Shown here in pieces: positions 1 through 8,294 of a stretch of 64,000 nucleotides of DNA (position 1 is the stretch's first letter; each line of letters begins with the position of its first letter). The stretch comes from Aurantimonas sp. Leaf443. GTDB lineage: Bacteria > Pseudomonadota > Alphaproteobacteria > Rhizobiales > Rhizobiaceae. Position numbers and translations under genes: made by a program. The notes under the pieces were generated by a model. The model was not told where the DNA came from. It saw nothing but the letters and a program-made list of their open reading frames with translations, and searched no databases. Location: NCBI RefSeq assembly GCF_001425575.1, contig NZ_LMRD01000011.1, positions 62,001 through 126,000 on the forward strand, written 5' to 3'.

Positions 1-27
1 TCGCGCGCCGGTGATCGGGACGGTCAT
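1..27 (-). CDS. Start of a second peptide-type ABC permease (partial, runs off the window)
   Basis: An ATG on the minus strand at 27-25 overlaps the TGA of the upstream permease gene (26-24) in an ATGA arrangement, and nine codons (MTVPITGAR) stay open to the window edge. DppB-type permease genes are normally followed by a DppC-type partner, so this is most likely the start of that gene. Only the position and the overlap are seen; the identity is inferred. Confidence 0.45.
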
Positions 28-980
28 GACCTGCGGAGCCTCGGGTTGGAGACGATGGCCACGAGGTCGGCGATCGTGATGAGGAGGAGATAGGCGATGC
101 AGAAGATCATCGCGCAGCTCTGGATCAGCGGCAGGTCGCGGGTCGACACGGCGTCCAGCATCAGCTTGGCGATGCCGGGATAGTTGAAGATCGTCTCCAC
201 GATGATGACGCCGCCCAGGAGATAGGAGAGCGACAGCGCCACGGCGTTGACGATCGGGCCGAGTGCGTTCGGCAGGGCGTGGTGCAGCACCATGCGGCGG
301 CGCGAGGCGCCCTTCAGAAGCGCCATCTCCACATAGGGCGTGTTCAGCGTCTCGATCACGGCCGCCCGCGTCATCCGGATCATCTGCGCCGAGATCACGA
401 AGCTCAGCGTGATCACCGGCATGGCGAAGGCCTTGAGGAGGCCGGAGAAGCTCGTCACGTCACCGGTCATGGACAAAGCCGGCAGCCAGCCGAGCGTGAC
501 CGCGAAGACGAGCACGGCGAGCGTGGCGACCATGAACTCTGGCACCGAGATGATGCCGATCGTCAGGAACGAGATGATGCGGTCGTAGACGGTGCCGCGC
601 AGGATCGCGGCCGTGATGCCGAGCGCGAGGGCGACGGGAACCGAGAGGGCGGCCGTGATGCCGGCCAGCTTCAGGGAATTGACGAGCCGTGCGCCGATGA
701 GGTCGGCGATGGGAATGTTGTTGACGTAGGAGACGCCGAGATCGCCGGTCGCCAGATTTCCGAGCCAGGCGAAGAACCGCAGGACGGCGGGCTGGTCGAG
801 ATTCATGGCGGTGCGCAGGCCGGCCACGGCCTCGGGCGTCGCGGCCTGGCCGAGGAGGATCTCCGCGACATCGCCGGGCAGGAGCGCCGTCGCGCAGAAG
901 ATCGTCACCGCGACGATGAGCAGCGTCGCCAGCGCCACCGCGATGCGGCCCGCGATCAGCCGGAGGATGAGAGAGTTCAT
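24..980 (-). CDS. Dipeptide/oligopeptide-type ABC transporter permease (DppB family)
   Basis: 318-residue inner-membrane permease that would form half of the channel of a peptide, opine or nickel type importer. An N-terminal hydrophobic helix (about residues 9-31) is followed by several more membrane segments. The cytoplasmic loop contacting the ATPase is visible at about residues 218-240 (KGASRRRMVLHHALPNALG), and the length matches the DppB family. It lies 88 bases downstream of the binding-protein gene on the same strand, and its stop overlaps a further start, so the order binding protein, DppB, DppC is the family standard. The ATPases must lie outside the window. The substrate cannot be read from the permease; the neighbouring aminotransferase and amine oxidoreductase suggest a nitrogen compound. 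Confidence 0.9.
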   Translation of the reverse strand: MNSLILRLIAGRIAVALATLLIVAVTIFCATALLPGDVAEILLGQAATPEAVAGLRTAMNLDQPAVLRFFAWLGNLATGDLGVSYVNNIPIADLIGARLVNSLKLAGITAALSVPVALALGITAAILRGTVYDRIISFLTIGIISVPEFMVATLAVLVFAVTLGWLPALSMTGDVTSFSGLLKAFAMPVITLSFVISAQMIRMTRAAVIETLNTPYVEMALLKGASRRRMVLHHALPNALGPIVNAVALSLSYLLGGVIIVETIFNYPGIAKLMLDAVSTRDLPLIQSCAMIFCIAYLLLITIADLVAIVSNPRLRRS

Positions 981-1068
981 GGACGACCCATCCGGCGCGA
1001 GGAGAGGAAGGAGGCACCCGGCGACGGCGGCGCGTGATGCGCCGTCGCCGGGGCATGGCGATGCCCGA

Positions 1069-2679
1069 TCAGGCCTCGAACCAGACGTATTCGGCCGCGC
1101 CGAAGCCCATCTGGCCGCCGAGCGGGTTCGGCACCAGGCCCTTCAGCTTCGGGGAGACGCCGTCGACATTCGACTGGAAGACGGGGATCACCGTGCCCGC
1201 GTCGTTGTGGATCATGGCCTGCATCTCGCCGTAGATCTCCTTTCGCTTGGCCTGGTCGAGAAGACCGCGCGCCTCCATGAGCATGGAGTCGAACCTCTCG
1301 GACTTGTAGCCGCTCTCGTTCCAGGCCGCCTCGGACTGGTAGAGCAGCGAGAAGAGGATGTCGGGCGTCGGGCGGGCGTTGAGATTGCCGAAATGGATCG
1401 GGTCCTTGATCCAGTGGTTCGACCAGTAGCCGTCGGAGGGAACGCGGTCGATGACCATGTTCAGGCCGATCTGGCCCGCCGCCTGCTGGAGGACGGCCGC
1501 GTAGTCGAGCGAGCTGCTCGCCGCCTCGGACGCGGTGACGTGGATCTCCTGGCCGAGGACGCCCGCCTTCTGAAAGAGCGACTTGGCGCGCTCCGGATCG
1601 AATTCGCGCTGCTTCAGCTCGGCGTTGAAATAGGGGTTCCAGGACGGGATCGGATGGTCGTTGGCGATCTCGGCGAGGCCGCGCAGGACCGATTTCTGGA
1701 TGGTCTCGCGGTTGATGAGATACTTGAATCCCTCGGCGACGCCCGCCTTGTCGCCCGGCGCGGTGTCCAGGCGGATGTTGAGGTCGGTATAGGTCCCGAG
1801 CTTGGTGACGAAGAGCTGGGCCGCCGGATCGTTCTCGAGGGCGCGCATGGAGCGCGGGTTGAGATTGGCGGCGAGATGGATGTCGCCGGAGAGGAGCGCG
1901 TTGCGGCGCGCCGTCTCGTCCATGATGGCGAAGAACTCGAAGGAGTCGAGATAGGGGCCGTTCGCCTTCCAGTAATGCTCGTTGCGCTCCACGACCGACC
2001 GCGTCCCCGGCTGGAACTCGCGGATCTTGAAGGGCCCGGTGCCGTTCCCCTTGGCGAAGTCGGTCGTGCCGTCGGCCACGATCATGAAATGGTGGAGGGC
2101 GAGAATCGTCGGCAGGTCGGCGTTCGGCGCGCCGAGTGTGATCTCGGCGGTCGTGTCGTCCACGGCCTTCACCTCGGCGATCTGCTTGGCGATCGCGTTG
2201 ACCTTCGAGCCGACGGCCGGGTCGAGATGGCGCTTCAGCGAGAAGACGACGTCCTTGGCGGTCAGGCTCTTGCCGTCGTGGAAGGTGACGCCCTGGCGCA
2301 GCTTCACGGTCCAGACCTTGGCGTCGGAGCTCTCGATGCTTTCGGCGAGCTCCATCGTCGCCTGTCCCGAACCGTCGATATAGGTCAGGCGGTTGTAGAC
2401 GCTGCAGCAGCGCGTGTAGTCGGTCGAGTTCGACGCCTTGGCCGGGTCCAGCGTGTCGGCGGTGGACGAGGTCCAGCCGGCGATCTTGAGATGGCCGCCG
2501 CGCACCGGTTCGGCGGCCAGCGCCGCCGTGGCGCGGCCGAGAAGGGTGGTGCCGGCCGCCAGCGCGACGCCGCCCATCAGCATCATCTGCAGGAGCTCGC
2601 GGCGGTTGGCCCCGCGCCGGATCGCGCTTTCGACCATGGCATCGTCGCGAGACGTCCAGTTGGCGATCTTGTCGGACAT
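1069..2679 (-). CDS. ABC transporter substrate-binding protein, family 5 (DppA-like)
   Basis: 536-residue periplasmic binding protein of the peptide/opine/nickel class. I chose the ATG at 2679 because it gives a complete export signal: residues 22-56 contain NRRELLQ followed by a hydrophobic stretch and an AxA-type cleavage site near ALAAEP, which resembles a Tat signal. The mature protein shows family hallmarks, including KLRQGVTFHDGKSLTAKDVVFS and a GTGPFKI segment. It precedes the DppB gene and follows a type II HAD hydrolase gene by 55 bases, so all three are probably co-transcribed. Length is usual for family 5. The ligand is unknown; family members bind peptides, opines, amines or metal chelates. 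Confidence 0.9.
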   Translation of the reverse strand: MSDKIANWTSRDDAMVESAIRRGANRRELLQMMLMGGVALAAGTTLLGRATAALAAEPVRGGHLKIAGWTSSTADTLDPAKASNSTDYTRCCSVYNRLTYIDGSGQATMELAESIESSDAKVWTVKLRQGVTFHDGKSLTAKDVVFSLKRHLDPAVGSKVNAIAKQIAEVKAVDDTTAEITLGAPNADLPTILALHHFMIVADGTTDFAKGNGTGPFKIREFQPGTRSVVERNEHYWKANGPYLDSFEFFAIMDETARRNALLSGDIHLAANLNPRSMRALENDPAAQLFVTKLGTYTDLNIRLDTAPGDKAGVAEGFKYLINRETIQKSVLRGLAEIANDHPIPSWNPYFNAELKQREFDPERAKSLFQKAGVLGQEIHVTASEAASSSLDYAAVLQQAAGQIGLNMVIDRVPSDGYWSNHWIKDPIHFGNLNARPTPDILFSLLYQSEAAWNESGYKSERFDSMLMEARGLLDQAKRKEIYGEMQAMIHNDAGTVIPVFQSNVDGVSPKLKGLVPNPLGGQMGFGAAEYVWFEA

Positions 2680-2734
2680 GGCATTTCCCCTGGATTGACG
2701 ACGAATGGTCGGTTGAGGGCGAGCGGAAAAAGGG

Positions 2735-3439
2735 TCAGGCTTCGACCGCGTCGGCGAGGGCCGCCATCGTGGTGAAATGGTGGTCGGGCCGGGTGAAGGC
2801 GCTCGGCTCGATGGTGCCGCCGTAGCCCTCCAGCCCGTGGCGCCGCTCGATCCAGCAATTGGCCAGCCCGAGACGGCGCGACACGCCGATGTCGTGATAC
2901 TGGCTCTGGGCGACATGGAGGATGTCGTCCTTCGAATGGCCCTCCCCTTCGACGAAGGCGAAGACCGTCTCGAAGAAGGCGGGGTCGGGCTTCTCGACGC
3001 CGGTATCGTCCACCGTGAAGCCCGCATGGAAGGGCTCGCCGAGCGTCCTGGAGAAGCCTTCGAAGGCCCAGCGCTGGGCGTTCGTCATCGCGATCAGCCG
3101 ATAGCGCCGGCCAAGGCGCGCCAAGGCCTCGGCGCTGTCGGGAAAGGCGGCCCATCTCTTCACGCCGTCCCGCAGCGCCTCTCCATGCTCGCGTCCCTCC
3201 GGCAGGCCGAGCGCCGGCGCGATGACGGAATAGACGCGGACGAGATCGTCGGGAAAGCGGTCGGCCTCCTTCGTGTAGCGCGCCTTGCGATAGAGGCCGA
3301 GCGCCTCCTCGCCGTCGACGCGCACGCCGGATTTCGCTCCGATCGCCTGGAGCGAGGAGACGAGGCCGCCTTCGAAGTCGATCAGCGTCCCCACGACGTC
3401 GAACGTCAGATAGCGGAACGATCGGAGGTCTTTTGCCAT
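2735..3439 (-). CDS. HAD superfamily hydrolase, haloacid dehalogenase type II
   Basis: 234-residue cytoplasmic hydrolase of the HAD fold. The nucleophile motif FDVVGT places Asp14 early in the protein, MTNAQ (Thr) is motif II, and VEKPDP carries the motif III lysine. The ILHVAQSQYHDIG segment is motif IV and resembles the type II dehalogenase subgroup, although many members act on other substrates. It is the first gene of the HAD, binding protein, permease unit. The 209-base gap upstream separates it from the aminotransferase and holds repeated CGAATTGC boxes. A second type II HAD gene lies at 6209-6877 and shares little beyond the motifs. Dehalogenase activity is not implied by family membership. 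Confidence 0.8.
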   Translation of the reverse strand: MAKDLRSFRYLTFDVVGTLIDFEGGLVSSLQAIGAKSGVRVDGEEALGLYRKARYTKEADRFPDDLVRVYSVIAPALGLPEGREHGEALRDGVKRWAAFPDSAEALARLGRRYRLIAMTNAQRWAFEGFSRTLGEPFHAGFTVDDTGVEKPDPAFFETVFAFVEGEGHSKDDILHVAQSQYHDIGVSRRLGLANCWIERRHGLEGYGGTIEPSAFTRPDHHFTTMAALADAVEA

Positions 3440-3648
3440 GGTCCACCTTCTCCAAGCCCGGCCCGGCGCGTGCCGGCCGGGCGTTCGACCGGGCGCCGGA
3501 GCCCGGCCGCGAGGTCTTTCGTCTGTGTCCTCAGTGTGCCGTCCGGCCGTCGCGAATTGCGCCGAATTGCCTTCGGTGGACGGCAGAAAATTGCGAATAC
3601 GGCGGCGCGGCAGAATTTATGCAGGCAGCCGACATGCGCAAAAAACCG
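3440..3648. promoter_or_regulatory. Probable promoter region with CGAATTGC direct repeats
   Basis: This gap precedes the minus-strand HAD, binding-protein and permease genes. CGAATTGC occurs at 3553-3560 and 3563-3570, exactly ten bases apart, and a related ATTGCGAAT lies at 3590-3598. Ten-base phasing would put the copies on one face of the helix, as expected for a regulator binding cooperatively. A GC-rich imperfect hairpin (3456-3482) sits just before the HAD start codon. No regulator can be named. Confidence 0.35.
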
Positions 3649-5025
3649 TCAGCCTCGCATGGCGGCCCGCACGTCCGGGTCCTCCAGCGTCTGGTCGAGC
3701 GTGAGGCGCGTGCGCTCGAGGATGCGGTCGATATCCTCGTCGGTGCAGCAGAGCGGCGGAGCGTAGCCGAGGATCCCGGTCGGAAAGGCGCGGACCACGA
3801 GCCCGTTGTCCCAGGCGCGATCGAAGATGCGGCGCGCCGGCTCGGCCGCCGCGGGCAGCGGGGTCTTGTTCGCCTTGTCGGTGACGAGTTCCACCGCGGC
3901 GAGCATGCCGCGGCCGCGCACCTCGCCGACCAGCGGATGGTCGCGCAGGGCGCCGAGCCCCTCCATCAGGCGTCGGCCCGCGCGGCGTCCGTTTTCCAGA
4001 AGGCCGTTCTCGTAGAGATCGAGGCAGGCAAGGCCGACCGCCGCGCTCACCGGATGGGCCGAATAGGTGTAGCCGTGGCCGACCGCGGCCATGCCCGCCC
4101 CGTCGGCGATCGTGTCGTAGACGCGATCGGAGAGGAAGACGGCGCCCATCGGGCAGTAGCCCGAGGTCAGGCCCTTGGCCACCGTCATCAGATCCGGCAC
4201 GACGTCATCGTCCGAGCAGGCGAAGAGCGGGCCGGTCCGTCCGAAGCCGGTGATGACCTCGTCGGCCACGAAGAGGATGTCGAGCTCGCGGCAGGTCTCG
4301 CGCATCGCCTTCAGCCAGCCGTCCGGCGGCACGAGGACGCCGCCCGACCCCTGGATCGGCTCGACGTAGAAGGCCGCGACGCGCTCGGGCCCGAGCTCCT
4401 CCACCTTCGCCCGCAGCGCCGCGACCGAGGCCTCGACGATGGCCTGGGGATCGGAGCCGACCGGGTTGCGATAGGCATAGTGGGAGGCGATCTTGTGCTG
4501 CCAGTCGAACGGCAGGCCGAAGCCGGCATGGAAGGCCGGCAGGGCCGTGAGGCCGGCGCCGACCGTCGAGGAGCCGTGATAGCCCTGCATGACGGAGATG
4601 AACTGGTCCTTCTCCGGCTTCCCGAGCGCATGATGGTAGTAGCGGATGAAGCGGACGGTGGAATCCACCGCGTCGGACCCGCCGAGGGTGAAGTAGACGT
4701 GGTTGAGATCGCCCGGGGCCCGGTCGGCGAGTTCCGAGGCAAGGCGGATCGCCGGCTCGGAGCCGAGGCCGAAATAGCCCGTCGCGTAGGGAAGCGTGCG
4801 CATCTGGCGCGTCGCGGCCTCCACGATCTTGTCCTGCCCGTAACCGGCATTCACGCACCACAGGCCCGCGAAACCGTCCACCAGCTCGTGGCCGGAGGCG
4901 TCGGTGACGGTGGCGCCCCGGCCCGATGCCAGGACCCGGACGCCGGCCTTCTCGTGGCCGCGATAGGAGGCGACGGGATGGACCAGATGGGCCCGGTCGA
5001 GTTCGACGAGCGAGTTCATGAGCAT
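3649..5025 (-). CDS. Class III aminotransferase (omega-amino acid:pyruvate type)
   Basis: 458-residue PLP enzyme that moves an amino group from a terminal or omega position to a keto acid. Asp255 in VADEV is the expected pyridine-nitrogen contact and Lys284 in TVAKGLTSGY the Schiff-base lysine. The GSDAVDSTVRFIRYYHH stretch binds the cofactor phosphate. Length is normal for the family. The start at 5025 has GGAG six bases upstream. It lies 13 bases downstream of the GNAT gene, so the two are likely one transcript. With the PuuB-like oxidoreductase and aldehyde dehydrogenase nearby, it fits catabolism of a diamine or omega-amino acid; the actual substrate cannot be read from sequence. Confidence 0.88.
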   Translation of the reverse strand: MLMNSLVELDRAHLVHPVASYRGHEKAGVRVLASGRGATVTDASGHELVDGFAGLWCVNAGYGQDKIVEAATRQMRTLPYATGYFGLGSEPAIRLASELADRAPGDLNHVYFTLGGSDAVDSTVRFIRYYHHALGKPEKDQFISVMQGYHGSSTVGAGLTALPAFHAGFGLPFDWQHKIASHYAYRNPVGSDPQAIVEASVAALRAKVEELGPERVAAFYVEPIQGSGGVLVPPDGWLKAMRETCRELDILFVADEVITGFGRTGPLFACSDDDVVPDLMTVAKGLTSGYCPMGAVFLSDRVYDTIADGAGMAAVGHGYTYSAHPVSAAVGLACLDLYENGLLENGRRAGRRLMEGLGALRDHPLVGEVRGRGMLAAVELVTDKANKTPLPAAAEPARRIFDRAWDNGLVVRAFPTGILGYAPPLCCTDEDIDRILERTRLTLDQTLEDPDVRAAMRG

Positions 5026-5038
5026 GGCGGACTCCGGT

Positions 5039-5878
5039 TCAGCCGAGGGCCTGATTGATCAGGGCGAAGGTGCGATAGGGGGTTGCGGGGCCGGAGGCCG
5101 CGGGCCCCCGCCGCATCGCGATGCCGCCGCCGACATGGACGAGCCCGCGCTCGGCGAGGTGCGGGCCGAGCCCGGTGGACCGGTCGGTATCGACCCGCGT
5201 GAAGGCGCCCTGCGCCTCCTGCGCGAGGAGGAAGTCGAGAAGCCGCAGAGCCTCCTGCGGCGAGCGCGCGAGGATCGGACCGATCACGGTGCCGCGGCCG
5301 AACGGGCGGCGGGCCGCCGCGGCCTCGACCGCCCCGCCCTCGCGAAGGACCGCGTAGCGCGCGACACGCCCGAGCGCGGCAAGGACGCGGTCGCGGCGGA
5401 AGCCCTGCGCCTTCGCGTCCAGATCGGCGATCCGAGAAAGGTCGCCCTCTTGCGCCCATTCGACGCCGTCCGGCGCGGCGACGCTTCCGCGCTCGCCCTG
5501 GTGCTGGACGATCTCGCCGGTCGCGACGAAGCCGAGCTTCTCGTAGAGGGGCAGCCCGTCCTGCGTCGCCGTCAGCCGGCAGCCGCCGTCGCCGGCGCGC
5601 GCGAGGGCCGCCTCCATCAGACGGCGGCCGATCCCGCGCCCGCGCATGGCCGCATCCACGATCACCATGTTGATCGCCGCGGTCGACGCGTCGAAACGGG
5701 TCGTCACGACGGTGCCGACGACGGCCTCGCCGTCCAGCGCGACGAGGCCGTCGCTGGCGGCCAGGACCAGGCGCCAGTCGTCGTGGCGATGCGGCCAGCC
5801 GGCTTCCCCGGACAGGCGCACGGCCTCGTCCAGATGCCGCTCGTCCATCGTTTCCAGCGTGATGTCCCGTGCCATCAT
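5039..5878 (-). CDS. GNAT family N-acetyltransferase with C-terminal second domain
   Basis: 279-residue cytoplasmic protein. The N-terminal GNAT domain shows the acetyl-CoA pyrophosphate loop MRGRGIGRRLME at about residues 80-91. The C-terminal half contains a second domain with RRPFGRGTVIGP, as in YitH-like two-domain GNATs (Acetyltransf_18 type). A GWPHRHDDW motif near residue 31 is also present in the homologue at 13604-14482, so the two are paralogues. The gene leads the unit that continues into the aminotransferase. It may acetylate an amine intermediate or toxic amine, but that is inference; these proteins are poorly characterised. Confidence 0.8.
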   Translation of the reverse strand: MMARDITLETMDERHLDEAVRLSGEAGWPHRHDDWRLVLAASDGLVALDGEAVVGTVVTTRFDASTAAINMVIVDAAMRGRGIGRRLMEAALARAGDGGCRLTATQDGLPLYEKLGFVATGEIVQHQGERGSVAAPDGVEWAQEGDLSRIADLDAKAQGFRRDRVLAALGRVARYAVLREGGAVEAAAARRPFGRGTVIGPILARSPQEALRLLDFLLAQEAQGAFTRVDTDRSTGLGPHLAERGLVHVGGGIAMRRGPAASGPATPYRTFALINQALG

Positions 5879-6208
5879 GCGGCCCGCTCGCCTCCCGTTC
5901 CCGTTCTGGATGAGGAATAGACCGGGACGGCCGGCAGCGGCTTTCGTCTTCGAGGCGCCGGCCGAGGGTTTTTCGCTTAAGGCACCGCCGCCTTCCGCAT
6001 CTTATGCCGCGCCCCCGGAAGGTCCGGCAAAGCCCGTCCGGCCGGAGCCCGCCGCCCCGCCGGCGAAAAACTCTCTGCCGCGCGGCTCGGACGATACGCA
6101 ACATTCTGCTTCGCGACCCCGCCAATGCGGTCGATCGTCCGAAACGCTGGTCCCTATGATCGGGACGCGCGGCACGGAATGCCGCCGCCATCTCCCGAGG
6201 ATCGATCC
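5879..6208. promoter_or_regulatory. Divergent intergenic region with a 9-bp inverted repeat
   Basis: This gap separates the minus-strand GNAT/aminotransferase unit from the plus-strand HAD/oxidoreductase unit and must hold both promoters. A perfect inverted repeat, TCGGACGAT at 6087-6095 and ATCGTCCGA at 6134-6142, is a candidate operator or looping site. I find no convincing small gene here. Confidence 0.35.
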
Positions 6209-6877
6209 ATGAGCCAGTTCCGGCCGAAATTCATCACCTTCGACTGCTACGGCACCCTGACCCATTTCCAGATGGCCGAGGCGGCGCGAGCGATCTACGG
6301 CGAGCAGCTCGACGAGCAGCGGATGCAGGCCTTCATCAGGGATTTCGCCGCCTACCGCCTCGACGAGATCCTCGGCGACTGGAAACCCTATGGGGAGGTC
6401 GTCCACAACGCGGTGGAGCGGACCTGCAAGCGCAACGGCGTCGCCTTCGACCCCGCGGACGCGCGCCGGATCTACGAGACGGTGCCGAGCTGGGGTCCCC
6501 ATCCCGACGTGCCGGCCGGGCTCGCCAGCGTCGCGAAGGAATTTCCGCTCGTCATCCTCTCGAACGCCATGGATTCGCAGATCATGTCGAATGTCGAGAA
6601 GCTGGGCGCGCCGTTCCACGCCGTGTTCACCGCCGAACAGGCCAAGTCCTACAAGCCCCGCATGCAGGGCTTCGAATACATGCTCGGCCAGCTGGACGCC
6701 CGTCCCGAGGACATTCTCCACGTCTCCTCGTCCTTCCGCTACGACCTGATGACGGCGCACGATCTCGGGATCGAGAACAAGGTCTGGGTCAATCGCGGCC
6801 ACGAGCCGGCCAACCCCTATTACGGCTATACGGAAATCCGGGATATTGGCGGCCTGCCCGGCGTCCTCGGCCTCTGA
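6209..6877 (+). CDS. HAD superfamily hydrolase, haloacid dehalogenase type II (second copy)
   Basis: 222-residue cytoplasmic HAD hydrolase. The start at 6209 is chosen because the nucleophile motif FDCYGT (Asp12) follows at the usual distance, while an upstream in-frame ATG would add an unrelated basic stretch. ILSNAMD is motif II, KPRMQGFEYML supplies the lysine, and HVSSSFRYDLM is motif IV with the serine-rich loop of the type II subgroup. A hairpin (6898-6923) separates it from the FAD oxidoreductase gene 80 bases downstream. Pairing with an amine oxidoreductase suggests a role in the same catabolic route, perhaps on a phosphorylated or halogenated intermediate; I cannot choose. Confidence 0.82.
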   Translation: MSQFRPKFITFDCYGTLTHFQMAEAARAIYGEQLDEQRMQAFIRDFAAYRLDEILGDWKPYGEVVHNAVERTCKRNGVAFDPADARRIYETVPSWGPHPDVPAGLASVAKEFPLVILSNAMDSQIMSNVEKLGAPFHAVFTAEQAKSYKPRMQGFEYMLGQLDARPEDILHVSSSFRYDLMTAHDLGIENKVWVNRGHEPANPYYGYTEIRDIGGLPGVLGL

Positions 6878-6897
6878 GCCCGACCGCGAAGCACTCC

Positions 6898-6923
6898 GTC
6901 CGGCGGCCCTTTCGCCGCCGGAC
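6898..6923 (+). other. Hairpin between HAD and oxidoreductase genes
   Basis: GTCCGGCGGC (6898-6907) pairs perfectly with GCCGCCGGAC (6914-6923) over a six-base loop. No T-tract follows, so it is more likely an mRNA processing or stability element than a strong terminator. Confidence 0.5.
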
Positions 6924-6957
6924 CTCTCCTCCGGGCACCAAGGCGGGAAGCGCATCC

Positions 6958-8235
6958 ATGCAGTTCAAATCCTACTGGCACGACACCGCCCCGCGCTTCG
7001 ACAAGGGAGCGGAGGGCCCCGTCGAGGGCCGCTACGACGTCGCCGTGATCGGGGCGGGCTTCACCGGTCTCTCGGCCGCGCTGCAACTGGCCAAGGCGGG
7101 CGCGCGGGTCGTCGTCCTGGAGAGCGGAACGGTCGGCGTCGGCGCGTCGGGGCGCAACGGCGGACATCTCAACAACGGCATCGCCCACGGCTATGCCAGC
7201 GCCAAGGCGCATCTGGGGGCCGAGCGCGCCAAGCGTCTCTACCGGACCTATGACGACGCCGTGGACTCGATCGAGCGGATCGTGCGCGAGGAGAGCATCG
7301 ATTGCGCCTTCCGCCGGTCGGGCAAGCTCAAGCTCGCCTCCAAGCCCGGGCATGTCGCGGCCCTGCGCAGCAATTTCGAGCTGGTCCATGCCGAGGTGGA
7401 CCCGGACACCGCCTTCCTCACCCGCGAGGAGCTGCGCGACGAGATCGGCTCCGACGCCTTTCACGGCGCGATGCTGTCGAAGAAGAGCGGCATGGCCCAT
7501 ATGGGCCGGCTGGTCACGGGCCTCGCGGAGGCCGCCGTGCGGCACGGCGCCACGATCCACGAGAACGCCGTGGTCTCGGAGCGCGTCGCGGAGGATGGGC
7601 GGAGCCGCATCGTCACGTCGCGCGGCACGATCGCCGCCGACGCGGTGCTGCTGGCGACGGGCGCCTACACGAGCGAAGGCTTCGCCCATTTCCGCCGGCG
7701 CATCGTGCCCGTCGGCAGCTTCATCCTCGCCACGCGCCCGCTCACCGAGGCGGAAATCGCGCGCACGCTGCCGGGCGACCGCACCTGCGTGACCTCTCTC
7801 AACATCGGCAACTATTTCCGCCTCGCGCCGGACGGACGGCTGATCTTCGGCGGGCGGGCGCGCTTCTCGGCGAAGTCCGACCAGACGTCCGACGCGCGCA
7901 GCGGCGCGATCCTGCGGGCGAGCCTCGCGCAGATCTTCCCGCATCTGGCCAAGATCGAGATCGACTATTGCTGGGGCGGTCTCGTCGACATGACGCAGGA
8001 CCGTTTCCCCCGGGCGGGCTTCGCGGAAGGGGTCTGGTTCGCCATGGGCTATTCCGGCCACGGCGCGCAGATGTCGGTGCAGATGGGCCTCATCCTCGCC
8101 GACGCGATCCTCGGCCGGGAGAACCGCAATCCCGTGGACGGGCTCGATTGGCCGACCATCGCCGGCTATTCCGGCAAGCCCTGGTTCCTGCCCATGGTGG
8201 GGCTCTACTACCGGATGCTCGACCGGATCCGCTGA
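6958..8235 (+). CDS. FAD-dependent amine/amino acid oxidoreductase (PuuB/DadA-like)
   Basis: 425-residue flavoprotein of the DAO family. The dinucleotide fold is clear: AVIGAGFTGLSAA with GxGxxG at residues 32-37 and an acidic residue closing the second strand in VVLESG. The VGVGASGRNGGHLNNG motif is typical of PuuB-like gamma-glutamylputrescine oxidoreductases and their relatives. YSGHGAQMSVQMG near the C terminus completes the FAD site. These enzymes oxidise a C-N bond to an imine, which hydrolyses to an aldehyde plus ammonia or amine. The aldehyde dehydrogenase at 9350-10816 could take the product. A bidirectional terminator separates the two convergent units. Confidence 0.88.
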   Translation: MQFKSYWHDTAPRFDKGAEGPVEGRYDVAVIGAGFTGLSAALQLAKAGARVVVLESGTVGVGASGRNGGHLNNGIAHGYASAKAHLGAERAKRLYRTYDDAVDSIERIVREESIDCAFRRSGKLKLASKPGHVAALRSNFELVHAEVDPDTAFLTREELRDEIGSDAFHGAMLSKKSGMAHMGRLVTGLAEAAVRHGATIHENAVVSERVAEDGRSRIVTSRGTIAADAVLLATGAYTSEGFAHFRRRIVPVGSFILATRPLTEAEIARTLPGDRTCVTSLNIGNYFRLAPDGRLIFGGRARFSAKSDQTSDARSGAILRASLAQIFPHLAKIEIDYCWGGLVDMTQDRFPRAGFAEGVWFAMGYSGHGAQMSVQMGLILADAILGRENRNPVDGLDWPTIAGYSGKPWFLPMVGLYYRMLDRIR

Positions 8236-8258
8236 GGACGGCGCCCAAATCGGGACGC

Positions 8259-8283
8259 AAAAGGCGGCTCGGGGCCGCCTTTT
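8259..8283. terminator. Bidirectional intrinsic terminator
   Basis: AAAAGGCGGC (8259-8268) and GCCGCCTTTT (8274-8283) form a ten-base perfect stem with a five-base loop and A/T tracts on both sides. It lies between the convergent oxidoreductase (ends 8235) and dehydrogenase (ends 8295) genes and can serve both. Confidence 0.85.
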
Positions 8284-8294
8284 CGCACGGGTCC

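Noticed and set aside
805-2775. Long plus-strand open frame opposite the binding-protein gene
   Set aside because: It is antisense to a clear family 5 binding protein and its translation is a low-complexity mix of Arg, Ala, Gly, Val and His typical of the reverse strand of G+C-rich genes. No domain is recognisable.
2735-3439. True haloalkanoate detoxification gene
   Set aside because: Type II HAD homology does not show dehalogenation; the active-site pattern is shared with enzymes of other substrates and no halogen-related neighbour exists.
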